Positions 36,025-44,777 of a DNA stretch of 64,000 nt are shown here, piece by piece. The stretch is from Bacteroidetes bacterium ADurb.Bin174 (lineage in GTDB: Bacteria; Bacteroidota; Bacteroidia; Bacteroidales; Paludibacteraceae): positions 62,001 to 126,000 of the forward strand of contig MWCX01000093.1 in NCBI GenBank assembly GCA_002070265.1, given 5' to 3'. A model generated the notes under the pieces. It had not been told where the DNA came from. It was given only the letters and a program-made list of their open reading frames with translations, and did not search any database. The position numbers and the translations under genes were made by a program. The first letter of the stretch is position 1; the number at the start of each line of letters is the position of its first letter.

Positions 36025-36897
36025 ATGAAGTATTTTCCACCATCCGAACTGATAATCAACGCTGATGGCAGTATTTTTCACCTGCATCTTAAACCCAAGC
36101 ATTTGGCTGACAATGTCATTCTCGTGGGTGACCCCGGAAGAGTGGCTTTAGTTGCCTCATACTTTGATTCTCAAGAATTTTCTATTTCAAATCGTGAATT
36201 TAACGCCATAACGGGCAGCTATAAAGGAAAGCGCATTACAGTTTTATCAACGGGCATTGGTACGGATAATATTGATATTGTGATGAATGAGTTGGATGCT
36301 TTGGCCAATATAGATTTTCAAACACGTACAGAGAAACCTGAATTTAAAGCACTGAATATCATTCGTATTGGCACCACAGGAGCTTTGCAAGCCGATATTC
36401 CCCTGGGAAGTTTTTTGATTTCCGAAAAATCCATAGGCTTCGATGGGATGATTAATTTCTATGCCGGAAGGGATGCTGTTTGCGATTTAGCATTTGAAAA
36501 AGCTTTGGTACAGCACCTGGATTGGAATCCGCAATTGGCAGCGCCTTATGTGGTAGATGCGGATGCTGCTCTGGTGGAACAAATTGGTCAAGATGACATG
36601 ATGCGCGGCGTAACCATCTCAGCGAACGGCTTTTATGGTCCGCAAGGCAGAGAATTAAGGGTAGGTCTTGCCGACCCTGCACTAAACAGCAAAATCGAAT
36701 CCTTTCGTTATGGTGACTATAAAATCACCAATTATGAAATGGAGGGTTCCGCCATTGCAGGTTTGGCGAAATTAATGGGCGGTCATAGAGCCATGACGGT
36801 TTGTTGCGTAATTGCCAATCGCCGTATATCCACTGCTAATACAGATTATGCACCCTATATAGAACGACTTATACAGAAAGTATTAGATAGAATTTAA
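36025..36897 (+). CDS. Nucleoside phosphorylase (uridine phosphorylase-like)
   Basis: A 290-aa member of the nucleoside phosphorylase family I. Visible are NVILVGDPGRVALVASYFD (phosphate loop), ITVLSTGIGTDNIDIVMNELDAL, NIIRIGTTGALQADIPLGSFLISE, and the substrate region ITNYEMEGSAIAGLAKLMGGH. The pattern resembles uridine phosphorylases. It cleaves a pyrimidine (or purine) nucleoside with phosphate to free base and ribose 1-phosphate. mnmE starts 16 bp downstream. Precise base preference cannot be read by eye. Confidence 0.85.
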   Translation: MKYFPPSELIINADGSIFHLHLKPKHLADNVILVGDPGRVALVASYFDSQEFSISNREFNAITGSYKGKRITVLSTGIGTDNIDIVMNELDALANIDFQTRTEKPEFKALNIIRIGTTGALQADIPLGSFLISEKSIGFDGMINFYAGRDAVCDLAFEKALVQHLDWNPQLAAPYVVDADAALVEQIGQDDMMRGVTISANGFYGPQGRELRVGLADPALNSKIESFRYGDYKITNYEMEGSAIAGLAKLMGGHRAMTVCCVIANRRISTANTDYAPYIERLIQKVLDRI

Positions 36898-36913
36898 ACG
36901 AAGACCGACTATT

Positions 36914-38305
36914 ATGAACAATTCAACCATTTGTGCCATTTCAACTCCCCCGGGTATCGGAGGAATAGCCGTTATTCGGGTATCCGGAGCAGATGCTTTT
37001 GCTATTTGTGACAGCATTTTCGTACCTGCACGTAAGGATATTTCTATCTCTCTTGCTGAAAGTCACAAATTATTTTACGGAGAAATCAGGGAAAACGAAA
37101 ATCTCATTGATGAAGTGGTTGTAGGGATTTTCCGTAATCCACATTCCTTTACCGGTGAAGATGTGGTTGAGATTTCCTGCCATGCTTCTCCATACATTCA
37201 ACAACAAATACTTAAACTGCTGATTGACAAGGGCTGTAAACTTGCCAAGCCCGGTGAATTTACCCAAAGAGCATTTATGAACGGTAAAATGGACTTAGCG
37301 CAAGCTGAAGCAGTTGCCGACTTGATAGCCTCCGATTCTGCAGCTTCACACCGCATGGCCATGAATCAGATGCGGGGTGGTTTTTCCAATGAGTTGACAC
37401 AACTGAGGACACAATTGCTCAACTTTGTCTCGCTGATAGAATTGGAATTGGATTTTTCAGAAGAGGATGTTGAATTTGCAGACCGTGCACAACTGATGGA
37501 GCTGGCTACTGATATTGATCAGCACATCACTACCCTATCCGAATCTTTCCGTGTAGGTAATGTATTGAAAAATGGTATTCCGGTAGCCCTTATCGGTGAA
37601 ACTAATGTCGGCAAATCTACCCTTTTAAACCTTTTATTAAAAGAAGAAAAAGCCATTGTTTCGGATATTCACGGCACTACCCGCGATACAATAGAGGATA
37701 TAGTTAATATCCGTGGAATCTCTTTCAGGTTCATTGATACCGCCGGCATCAGAAAAACGACAGACACGATAGAAAGCATGGGTATAGAGCGTACTTTCCA
37801 AAAGATAGAACAAGCTTCTATCGTCTTATGGATACTGGATTGTACCCAGCTTAGCGATCATATGGAATGGCTGACAAGCCAGATAGAAAAAAAATCAGAG
37901 GGTAAAAAAGTCATCATGATTTTCAACAAGATAGATAAAATTACGCCTGAAGAAAATGAAGTGTTGACTGATATTTTCAGCGAATTTGAATGCGAAAGAA
38001 TATTCATTTCCGCCAAGCAAAAGATCAATATTAAAGAATTGGAAGACGCTTTGGTCCGTGCCTCTCAAATACCCGAAATCAAGCCCGGCGATGTCGTGGT
38101 CAGCAACATACGCCATTACGAAGCCCTGCAACATGCACAAGCCGCCATTCAGAGAGTTATTCAAGGCTTAAATGCCGGTATCTCCGGTGATTTTCTCTCC
38201 CGAGACATCCGCGAATGCATGCATTACTTAGGTGAAATCACGGGACAAATATCTAATGATGAAGTGCTTGGGAATATTTTTGAAAAGTTTTGCATAGGAA
38301 AGTGA
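36914..38305 (+). CDS. mnmE: tRNA uridine-5-carboxymethylaminomethyl modification GTPase
   Basis: MnmE works with MnmG to modify wobble uridine 34 of certain tRNAs. The 463-aa protein has the formyl-THF-binding N-terminal domain (ICAISTPPGIGGIAVIRVSG), the helical middle domain, G1 GETNVGKST at about 228-236, DIHGTTRDTIEDIV (switch), FIDTAGIR (G3), FNKID (G4), and the essential C-terminal CIGK with Cys460. All functional motifs are intact. Confidence 0.97.
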   Translation: MNNSTICAISTPPGIGGIAVIRVSGADAFAICDSIFVPARKDISISLAESHKLFYGEIRENENLIDEVVVGIFRNPHSFTGEDVVEISCHASPYIQQQILKLLIDKGCKLAKPGEFTQRAFMNGKMDLAQAEAVADLIASDSAASHRMAMNQMRGGFSNELTQLRTQLLNFVSLIELELDFSEEDVEFADRAQLMELATDIDQHITTLSESFRVGNVLKNGIPVALIGETNVGKSTLLNLLLKEEKAIVSDIHGTTRDTIEDIVNIRGISFRFIDTAGIRKTTDTIESMGIERTFQKIEQASIVLWILDCTQLSDHMEWLTSQIEKKSEGKKVIMIFNKIDKITPEENEVLTDIFSEFECERIFISAKQKINIKELEDALVRASQIPEIKPGDVVVSNIRHYEALQHAQAAIQRVIQGLNAGISGDFLSRDIRECMHYLGEITGQISNDEVLGNIFEKFCIGK

Positions 38306-38322
38306 ATTTTTTCCATAAAATA

Positions 38323-38432
38323 TAACTTTGCAATAGATGTTTTTTGCATATAGAATCATTTATTTCCTATTTTTATATGCTTTCAAATATAATTTTATAA
38401 CTTTGCAACGAAATAACTCCAAAAGCATATAA
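38323..38432 (+). promoter_or_regulatory. Tandem promoters and inverted-repeat operator of the hip module
   Basis: Two nearly identical -7 elements, TAACTTTG at 38323-38330 and TAACTTTG at 38398-38405, lie 75 bp apart. TTATATGCTTT (38373-38383) and its exact reverse complement AAAGCATATAA (38422-38432) flank the second promoter, and a further half site GCATATA lies at 38346-38352. The downstream arm ends 2 nt before the hipB start codon. A HipB dimer bound to both arms would span the transcription start. The binding itself is inferred. Confidence 0.55.
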
Positions 38433-38434
38433 TT

Positions 38435-38647
38435 ATGACATTAAGTTTAGCTGCCTTTGTTAAAACAAAACGGAAAGAAGCCAATCTTACACAGCAAGAA
38501 TTTGCCGATAGAGCCGGTGTGGCACTTACCGTTGTTCGGAAAATAGAGCAAGGCAAAGAAAATCTTAGTTTGGTAAAAGTCAATCAGGTTTTGATGATGT
38601 TTGGTCACAAGTTGGTACCTGTAAATCATAAAAAAATTATGCCATGA
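38435..38647 (+). CDS. hipB: HipB-like antitoxin (helix-turn-helix)
   Basis: A 70-aa XRE protein with LAAFVKTKRKEANLTQQEFADRAGVALTVVRKIEQGKENLSLVKVNQVL and a short tail (LMMFGHKLVPV). The residues after the helix-turn-helix fit the HipB family, where a short C-terminal strand helps dimerization. It overlaps the next gene in an ATGA arrangement. The role would be to repress the operon and, with the small second protein, hold the kinase inactive. Confidence 0.85.
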   Translation: MTLSLAAFVKTKRKEANLTQQEFADRAGVALTVVRKIEQGKENLSLVKVNQVLMMFGHKLVPVNHKKIMP

Positions 38648-38982
38648 GACAAGGTAAGGTTTTTTATAAAGATGAATTTGCCGGAATTATAACGGAAACA
38701 AACGAAGGAGAATATCTATTCGAGTACGACAAAGAATACATCAATCAATTTTCTAACCAACCAATAACGTTTTCAATGCCCGTTTTGGATAAAGTGTATA
38801 AAGACGATCGGTTATTTCCTTTTTTTGAAGGACTGATCCCCGAAGGTTGGTTGCTGGAAATTGCCTCTAAAAGTTGGAAAATCAATCAGAACGACCGTAT
38901 GGGCTTGCTTTTGGCATGTTGTAAAAACTGCGTCGGTGCCGTAAGTGTAATTCCGATAACAACCAATGAAGACTATGAATAA
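38644..38982 (+). CDS. hipS: HipS-like protein (HipA N-terminal subdomain)
   Basis: A 112-aa protein equivalent to the first domain of full-length HipA. The conserved segments are GKVFYKDEFAGIITET, FSMPVLDKVYKDDRLFPFFEGLIPEGWLLE and RMGLLLACCKNCVGAVSVIP. In single-protein HipA this domain precedes the kinase; here it is a separate gene, as in HipBST modules where HipS acts as the antitoxin. It overlaps hipB by 4 bp and the kinase gene by 17 bp (8 bp if the kinase starts at 38975). Confidence 0.82.
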   Translation: MRQGKVFYKDEFAGIITETNEGEYLFEYDKEYINQFSNQPITFSMPVLDKVYKDDRLFPFFEGLIPEGWLLEIASKSWKINQNDRMGLLLACCKNCVGAVSVIPITTNEDYE

Positions 38983-39919
38983 GAAGTGTTTATATTGCTA
39001 TAAGGAACTGGACCAAGCAGGAGATTTTCATCCTTCCTGTAGCACCCACTTTTTTGGAAGTCCGGAACCACCAATTTTAGATTATACCCTATCAGAAATG
39101 ACGGAGTTAGCCAAAGAAGTGGTAGAAAGTTCGGTAACCGTACCCGGAGTACAGCCAAAACTTTCGTTAGGCTTTATTAAAAACGTTTTGGGAGACGGCA
39201 GTAAGGGTCGATTAACCATAATGGGTGCATTGGGCGGAAACTATATTCTCAAACCGCAAAATGAGACTTTCAAGCAAATGCCCGAAAACGAACATCTTAC
39301 CATGAGAATGGCTGAACTTTGTGGCATTTCTGTAGTCCCATCCACGCAGATTCGACTAAAATCGGGAGAGATTTCTTACCTTACTAAAAGAATAGACCGT
39401 ACAGAAACGGGAGAAAAAATTCATATGCTGGATATGTTTCAGATTTTAGAAGCCTTTGATAAGTATAAAAGTTCGGTAGAAAAAGTCGGAAAAGCAGTTG
39501 CTGAGTACTCATCCAACACCTTACTTGATTTACTTCGACTTTTTGAAGTAGTACTTTTCAGTTATATCACGGGAAATAACGATATGCATCTGAAAAATTT
39601 TTCGTTGATTTTAGTTAATGAAGCATGGATGCTTGCACCAGCCTATGATTTATTGAATGTGAATCTACACATTCCGGAAGACACGGAAGAGACGGCACTT
39701 TCGATCTGTGGCAAGAAAAGAAAACTGACGAAATCTGATTTTTTTAGCTTGGGATTAGAGTTTCAATTGACCGAAAAACAAATTTTGAATACTTTTAAGC
39801 GCTTTGTTCAGGCAGAAAAAAAAATGAAGTTAGAGATAAAGTCATCTTTTTTATCTTCTGAAAATCAGATGAAATATATTCAATTACTGGAAGCCCGTTT
39901 GGCTTTATTGAAAGGATAA
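38966..39919 (+). CDS. hipT: HipT-like Ser/Thr kinase toxin
   Basis: A 317-aa kinase of the HipA family without the N-terminal subdomain. It starts with a small zinc-ribbon-like part (CLYCYKELD...FHPSCS). The glycine-rich loop reads SSVTVPGVQPKLSL (about 55-68), where Thr58 lies at the position of the autophosphorylated serine of HipA. The ATP lysine is in YILKPQ (Lys96), the catalytic loop is TGNNDMHLKNFSL (Asp206, Asn211) and the metal-binding segment is APAYDLL (Asp228). Homologs phosphorylate an aminoacyl-tRNA synthetase and stop growth. The ATG at 38975 is an alternative start. Confidence 0.85.
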   Translation: MKTMNKKCLYCYKELDQAGDFHPSCSTHFFGSPEPPILDYTLSEMTELAKEVVESSVTVPGVQPKLSLGFIKNVLGDGSKGRLTIMGALGGNYILKPQNETFKQMPENEHLTMRMAELCGISVVPSTQIRLKSGEISYLTKRIDRTETGEKIHMLDMFQILEAFDKYKSSVEKVGKAVAEYSSNTLLDLLRLFEVVLFSYITGNNDMHLKNFSLILVNEAWMLAPAYDLLNVNLHIPEDTEETALSICGKKRKLTKSDFFSLGLEFQLTEKQILNTFKRFVQAEKKMKLEIKSSFLSSENQMKYIQLLEARLALLKG

Positions 39920-39962
39920 ATCGAAAGCAATTTTTACAAAAAAATTTTAAGATGAAATTAAA

Positions 39963-40526
39963 ATGACAGAACTAATAACGCAATATCCTTATGTGTTACC
40001 CTTTGTGATTTTCTTTGGGAGAATTTTTGATGTCTCATTGGGTACTTTGAGAATAATCTTTGTTTCCAAAGGGAAAAGGACGATAGCACCGATTATCGGT
40101 TTCTTTGAGGTATTTATATGGGTTGTAATTATTTCTCAGATTCTTTCGCATGCCAATGATTTGATAGCTTATCTTTCTTATGCAGCCGGCTATGCCACAG
40201 GCACTTACGTAGGCATGCTAATAGAGAGCAAATTGGCGTTCGGTGTATTGCTATATCGGGTTTACACCAAAGAAAGTGGCGGCGAACTTGTAAAAATGCT
40301 GAATGAAAACGGATTCGGAGCTACCATGATTCGCGGCGAAGGTTCAGTAGGTAAAGTGGATGTGATAGAAACGGTGGTAGCACGACAGCAAATGAAAAAG
40401 ATAGAAAAGATAATCGATGATTTCGACAAAAACGCGTTTTACGTAACTGAAGATGTCCGCACAGCCCAAAACGGTATTTTCCCTAAAACTGCCAAAGTTT
40501 TTAAACGCTGGAGAATCGGGAAATAA
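39963..40526 (+). CDS. DUF2179/UPF0316-like membrane protein
   Basis: A 187-aa protein with an N-terminal membrane part of about three helices (YVLPFVIFFGRIFDVSLGTLRIIFVSKGK, GFFEVFIWVVIISQIL and DLIAYLSYAAGYATGTYVGMLIE) and a C-terminal DUF2179-type cytoplasmic domain (GFGATMIRGEGSVGKVDVIETVVAR and RQQMKKIEKIIDDFDKNAFYVTEDVR). Such domains are thought to bind small ligands. Function is unknown. It follows the hip module by 43 bp and is closed by a strong terminator. Confidence 0.82.
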   Translation: MTELITQYPYVLPFVIFFGRIFDVSLGTLRIIFVSKGKRTIAPIIGFFEVFIWVVIISQILSHANDLIAYLSYAAGYATGTYVGMLIESKLAFGVLLYRVYTKESGGELVKMLNENGFGATMIRGEGSVGKVDVIETVVARQQMKKIEKIIDDFDKNAFYVTEDVRTAQNGIFPKTAKVFKRWRIGK

Positions 40527-40577
40527 TACACGGTAGGATTAAAGTTAGCTGTTTTCAGTTTTTTAATAGTTTATAGT

Positions 40578-40617
40578 AAAAAAGACCGTTAGTTTTGATT
40601 CTAACGGTCTTTTTTTA
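40578..40617. terminator. Bidirectional intrinsic terminator
   Basis: AAAGACCGTTAG (40581-40592) and CTAACGGTCTTT (40601-40612) form a perfect stem with an 8-nt loop, extended by A and T runs on both sides. It separates the plus-strand genes from the end of the minus-strand polysaccharide locus. Confidence 0.92.
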
Positions 40618-40654
40618 GTTCAACTTATTGAGTACTAATCAGCAATCACCTGTA

Positions 40655-41922
40655 CTATTCAACAATCACCTTTACCCGTTCATTATCCACTTGAAGGATA
40701 TAAACTCCCAATGGTAAAACTCGACTTGAAAAATCACCTTTCCCCTTGAAAGATTGCAGCAACTGTCCGTTAATATTGTAAATATTCACGGCAGATTGTA
40801 CGCCACTAACAGTGATTTTTTGGTCAACAATGGTCATAGCGTTGTCTAATTTTATACTTTCAACTCCCGCTACCATTTTTTTCCATCTCGCCACAGTAAT
40901 ATTTACAACAGAAGTATCTTTAAACTTAGCCTTGCGGTTTTCAGGCAGATTGCTTCCATCAGCCTGGCATTCTTCGTAATCCCAGTCTTTTCTATTCCAG
41001 CACTTAAATTCTACGTCTGCAACGTTTTGGATTACAGCGGTAAAAGTTCCGTCTTCATTTTTCACTGCCGGTATTGCATTATCCAAGCCCCATCCAGATC
41101 CAAAACTACCCATTAAATATATGCTATCAGTACCGACAGGATAGGAAGTAATATTAACGGTAATATCACCCACATTTACAGGATCATAAATAGCTTTAAA
41201 TCCTGTACATACCACGTTCACCTCGTTATTGGCACCACCGTTATCAAGATAATAAAAATTTGTTGATTGTGTTTGCTCGTATGCCCAGCTTGGACCGGAA
41301 GCAAATTTGAATTGAAGAAGTTGTGCGTCAACGTTTGGCACCGTGTAGGTGTAGTATTTTCCATCCTCATCTTCAGTAACAAAAGTCATTTCCTTTTGAG
41401 GTTGTTCCCAATTGGCAAAATTTCCGGTAATGTAGCAGTAAACTGTAGTTTTCGGTACCATTACGTTTACCTTAACGTCACCCGGGGCTTTTGATACATG
41501 AAACGAAAGGTGGTAGTTTTCGGTACCATTACGTTTACCTTAACGTCACCCGGAGGTATTCCCGGTGTGTAATATCGCTGGAAAGCATTTACTACTGCCC
41601 CCGTAAACCCAACTGCACCATAAGTAAAATCGGCAGCCGGATCAGCTTGTTCAAACATCCAATCCGGTCCTGCCAGAAATTTAAAATTGTAATCATCTTC
41701 AACACGATCAGGCACGGTAATATCAGTTTCAAAAATCAGAGAATCCCGAACTTTGGTCATTGGAGTAGCAGAAGTGCTCCAATTATTAAAACCACCGGTA
41801 GCATACACCACCATAGTTGTATCAGGCACCTGAACTCTTAATTTTACTGTTTGCTCAGCAAAACTAACATTGGCTATTGCAAATAACGCAATCAGCACCA
41901 TTAAAGAATAATTTTTTTTCAT
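40655..41922 (-). pseudogene. Type IX-secreted binding-module protein, broken by frameshift
   Basis: A paralog of the intact 42046-43230 gene, in two reading frames. The 5' part (41467-41922) has the same signal peptide and a first module (VVYATGGFNNWSTSATPMTKV), and stops shortly after VNVMVPKTT. The 3' part (40655-41461) resumes at the second copy of VPKTT and continues VYCYITGNFANW to the sorting domain (VNIYNINGQLLQSFKGKGDF and GVYILQVD). A 41-bp direct repeat spaced by 68 bp (41445-41485 and 41513-41553) is the cause: the extra 68 bp is not a multiple of three. Without it the frame would be continuous and about as long as the paralog. Confidence 0.82.
41445..41553. repeat. 41-bp perfect direct repeat (68-bp period)
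   Basis: The 41 bases at 41445-41485 recur exactly at 41513-41553, with 27 bp between the copies. The repeat encodes the GDVKVNVMVPKTT stretch. It lies at the point where the reading frame of the surrounding gene breaks, so it looks like a recent duplication. Confidence 0.95.
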
Positions 41923-42045
41923 AAGGATAAATTTTAAATGTTAATAAAAATAATTTTTGTAAGTATCTTCAACTATTAATAGCTAAATATTGAAAGTAAC
42001 GCAGCAGTTGGGCATTTATGAAACACCGCCTTAGGGAGTTACGTA

Positions 42046-43230
42046 TTATTCAACAATCACTTTTACCTGTGATTTATCCACTTGAAGGATGTAAGCTCCC
42101 GATGGTAAAACCCGACTTGTAAAATCACCTTTTCCTTTGAAATATTGTATCACTTGACCGTTCATGTTATACACATTCACAAGCGACTGCACCCCACTTA
42201 CTATAATTTTATTGTCAATAATGATTATAGGATAGTCAAATTTTACATCTTCAATTCCAGTCGGTATATCACTTTTTTTCCATCTCGCCACAGTAATATT
42301 TACAGTAGAAGCATCTCTGAACTTAGCCTTACGGTTTGGCAAATTGCTTCCATCAGCCTGACACTCTTCGTAAGCCCAGTCTTTTCTGTTCCAGCACTTG
42401 TATTCCACGTCTGCTACGTTATAGATTACAGCAGTAAATGATCCGTCGGCATTTTTCACTGCCGGTATTGCTTCATTTATGTCCCAGTCGGGACCAAAAA
42501 AATTACCTACCAAGTATATACTATCAGTTCCGGAAGGATAAGAAGTGATATTAACGGTAATATCACCAAGCTCATAAATATCCTTAAATCCTGTACATAC
42601 CACGCTTACCTCGTTATTGGCACCACCGTTACCAGAGTAAGAGAAGTTACCTTGTGTTTGCTCGTATGCCCAGCCTGGACCTGAAGCAAATTTGAATTCA
42701 AGAACTTGCGGGTCAAAATTTGGTACTGTGTCAGTGTAGTTTTTTCCATCCGCATCTTCGTCAACAAAAGTCATTTCCTTTTGAGGTTCTTCCCAATTCA
42801 CAAAATTTCCGGTAATGTAGCAGTAATGTGTAGTTTTCGGAACCTTTACGTTTACTTTAATGTTTACAGGAGTTAAATATTGTGCGAAAGAATTTACCAC
42901 AGCTCCCTGCCATCCAACTGCACCGTAAGTAAAGTCGGCAGACGGATTATTTTGTTGATAATCCCAACTCGGTCCTGCCAAAAATTTGTAATTGTAACCA
43001 CCATCAACACTATCAGGCACGGTAATAGCAGCTTCAAATATCTTAGGAGAATCCTGCACCTTGGTCATGGGAGTAGCATAAGTGCTCCAATTATTAAACC
43101 AACCGGAAGCATATACCACATTAGTTGAATCAGGCACCTGAACTCTTAATGTTACTGTTTGGTCTGCAAAAGTAACATTGGCTGTTGCGAATAACGCAAT
43201 CAGCACCATTAAAAAATAATTTTTTTTCAT
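42046..43230 (-). CDS. Carbohydrate-binding-like protein with type IX sorting domain
   Basis: A 394-aa exported protein (signal peptide MKKNYFLMVLIALFATANVTFAD). It contains three beta-sandwich modules resembling CBM48/AMPK glycan-binding folds: VVYASGWFNNWSTYATPM at about 38-55, YCYITGNFVNWEEPQKEMT at 140-160, and IYLVGNFFGPDWDIN at about 242-256. The C-terminal about 75 residues (IIVSGVQSLVNVYNMNG...SGAYILQVDKSQVKVIVE) form a type A sorting domain for the type IX secretion system. It probably sits on the cell surface or is released. It lies 43 bp after GH30 in the same direction; the neighbouring gene is a broken paralog. Confidence 0.78.
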   Translation of the reverse strand: MKKNYFLMVLIALFATANVTFADQTVTLRVQVPDSTNVVYASGWFNNWSTYATPMTKVQDSPKIFEAAITVPDSVDGGYNYKFLAGPSWDYQQNNPSADFTYGAVGWQGAVVNSFAQYLTPVNIKVNVKVPKTTHYCYITGNFVNWEEPQKEMTFVDEDADGKNYTDTVPNFDPQVLEFKFASGPGWAYEQTQGNFSYSGNGGANNEVSVVCTGFKDIYELGDITVNITSYPSGTDSIYLVGNFFGPDWDINEAIPAVKNADGSFTAVIYNVADVEYKCWNRKDWAYEECQADGSNLPNRKAKFRDASTVNITVARWKKSDIPTGIEDVKFDYPIIIIDNKIIVSGVQSLVNVYNMNGQVIQYFKGKGDFTSRVLPSGAYILQVDKSQVKVIVE

Positions 43231-43273
43231 ACGAATTAATTTTAAATGTTAATAAAAATATTTTTAAATTGTG

Positions 43274-44767
43274 TTATTTCTTCCAAATGCAGGAAGTTAA
43301 ACTTTTACCCGGTAAAGTAATGTCAAAATGATGATTTTCATCTTCTATTGTCATTTGAAAGGATGTTGCATTTTCATTTTGAAGTACAATACCGTAGGTT
43401 CCATCAGGATTCAGAGCTGCTGTGGCATACACACCACTCGGCACATATCCGGAAGTGCCGATACGAAGAGAACCGGGTAACAGCACTTTTGACATATGTC
43501 CTATGAAATAATAATGTGACTTTCTGTCCAAAGTTTTATAATCGGACGAATTGATGTCCACAGCTCCGTAACAGGTAGTACAACCGCCGGGGCGATTGGG
43601 TCCGCGATTATCATCCAGCATGTAATTCCAAACAATCACAGCTTTGCAATGACGATTTAATGCACCGATTCCGATTTCCTTCATTGTCCACATTAAATCT
43701 CCTTCAAAAGAGTGATAATTCCAGGTTCCGATGGACATTTCGGTGAAATAAAGATTTTTATCCGGACGGGCATTGTGAATTTTAGTAAATTCTGAACTGC
43801 TGCCTCCATATGCATGATAAGCAGCACCATCGATGTATTTAGCTGCTTCGGGATCTTCGTAAATTTTTAGCGGATAATCTTGTTGATCACTAATGTTGTC
43901 GTAGTTGAAATTATGGTCAAAAACAATAATTTTTGTTTTCAGGTTAGCTTCGGCAAATTTCGGTCCCAGCGCTGTCTTTATAAAATCACGCTGCTCCTGC
44001 CAAGTCATGTAGAGCGATACCGAATTTCCTCGATTCAAAGGCTCATTCTGAATCGTAATTGATTCTATCGGGAAGCCTGCTTTCTCCATAGCTTGAATCC
44101 ATTTTACAAAGTAAGTAGCATAATCCTGATAGTATTTGGGATTCAACTGACCGCTTGTCCATGAGTTATAAGGCTGTAAATCAGTTAGATTATTCACCTT
44201 CATCCATCTTGGTGGTGTCCAAGGCGACCCCATGATTTTTATTTTTGGATTAATAGCTAATATTTCTCTCAATATTGGGTAAATATCACGCACATCGTAA
44301 GGATGCATCGCAAAATTTTCAATTCCCGGCTCATCACAGCAGGTATATTCATCCAGTGAAAAATCTGAACAACCGATAGATACACGTATATAGCTATAAC
44401 CCATTCCTTTATCAGGACTGAAAGATTCTTCCAGCAGTTTTGCTCTGTCTTCCTTACTCATTTTCAATAGATTATAACACGAAGAACCGGTAATTGCCGC
44501 ACCAAATCCATCAATAGTTTGGAAGGTTTGCTCAGGCTTCAAAGTAAGCGTTTTCTCAATGTTCATATTGATTCCTGTACCAAAACTTTTTGATACTGCA
44601 CTGAACAACATCGTTTTATCACCAGTGGTTACGTATGTACTCACGTCTTTTGTTTCCTTTTCATCAGGCTTGTTGTTGTCGGGACCATTGCCTCCTTCAC
44701 AAGATGTACAACCCACAAAAGTAAGCAGTAACGCAATAATATACAGATAATTAACGATTTTTCTCAT
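43274..44767 (-). CDS. GH30-family glycoside hydrolase, lipoprotein
   Basis: A 497-aa lipoprotein with lipobox cysteine Cys20 (LLTFVGC). The (beta/alpha)8 barrel and side domain match GH30: TFQTIDGFGAAITGSSCYNLL, YSYIRVSIGCSDFS, ILAINPKIKIMGSPWTPPRWMK, the acid/base Glu242 in ITIQNEPL and the nucleophile Glu343 in YFTEMSIGTW. Members in Bacteroidota polysaccharide loci are endo-beta-1,6-glucanases (subfamily 3). Placement beside SusC/SusD, a SusE-like binding lipoprotein and GH3 supports a surface enzyme that cuts beta-1,6-glucan into oligosaccharides. Substrate is inferred. Confidence 0.85.
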   Translation of the reverse strand: MRKIVNYLYIIALLLTFVGCTSCEGGNGPDNNKPDEKETKDVSTYVTTGDKTMLFSAVSKSFGTGINMNIEKTLTLKPEQTFQTIDGFGAAITGSSCYNLLKMSKEDRAKLLEESFSPDKGMGYSYIRVSIGCSDFSLDEYTCCDEPGIENFAMHPYDVRDIYPILREILAINPKIKIMGSPWTPPRWMKVNNLTDLQPYNSWTSGQLNPKYYQDYATYFVKWIQAMEKAGFPIESITIQNEPLNRGNSVSLYMTWQEQRDFIKTALGPKFAEANLKTKIIVFDHNFNYDNISDQQDYPLKIYEDPEAAKYIDGAAYHAYGGSSSEFTKIHNARPDKNLYFTEMSIGTWNYHSFEGDLMWTMKEIGIGALNRHCKAVIVWNYMLDDNRGPNRPGGCTTCYGAVDINSSDYKTLDRKSHYYFIGHMSKVLLPGSLRIGTSGYVPSGVYATAALNPDGTYGIVLQNENATSFQMTIEDENHHFDITLPGKSLTSCIWKK

Positions 44768-44777
44768 GAAATTTAAT

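Noticed and set aside
40655..41461. The two frames at 40655-41461 and 41467-41922 as separate genes
   Set aside because: Together they match one intact paralog end to end, and the break lies at a 41-bp duplication; the second frame has no signal peptide of its own.
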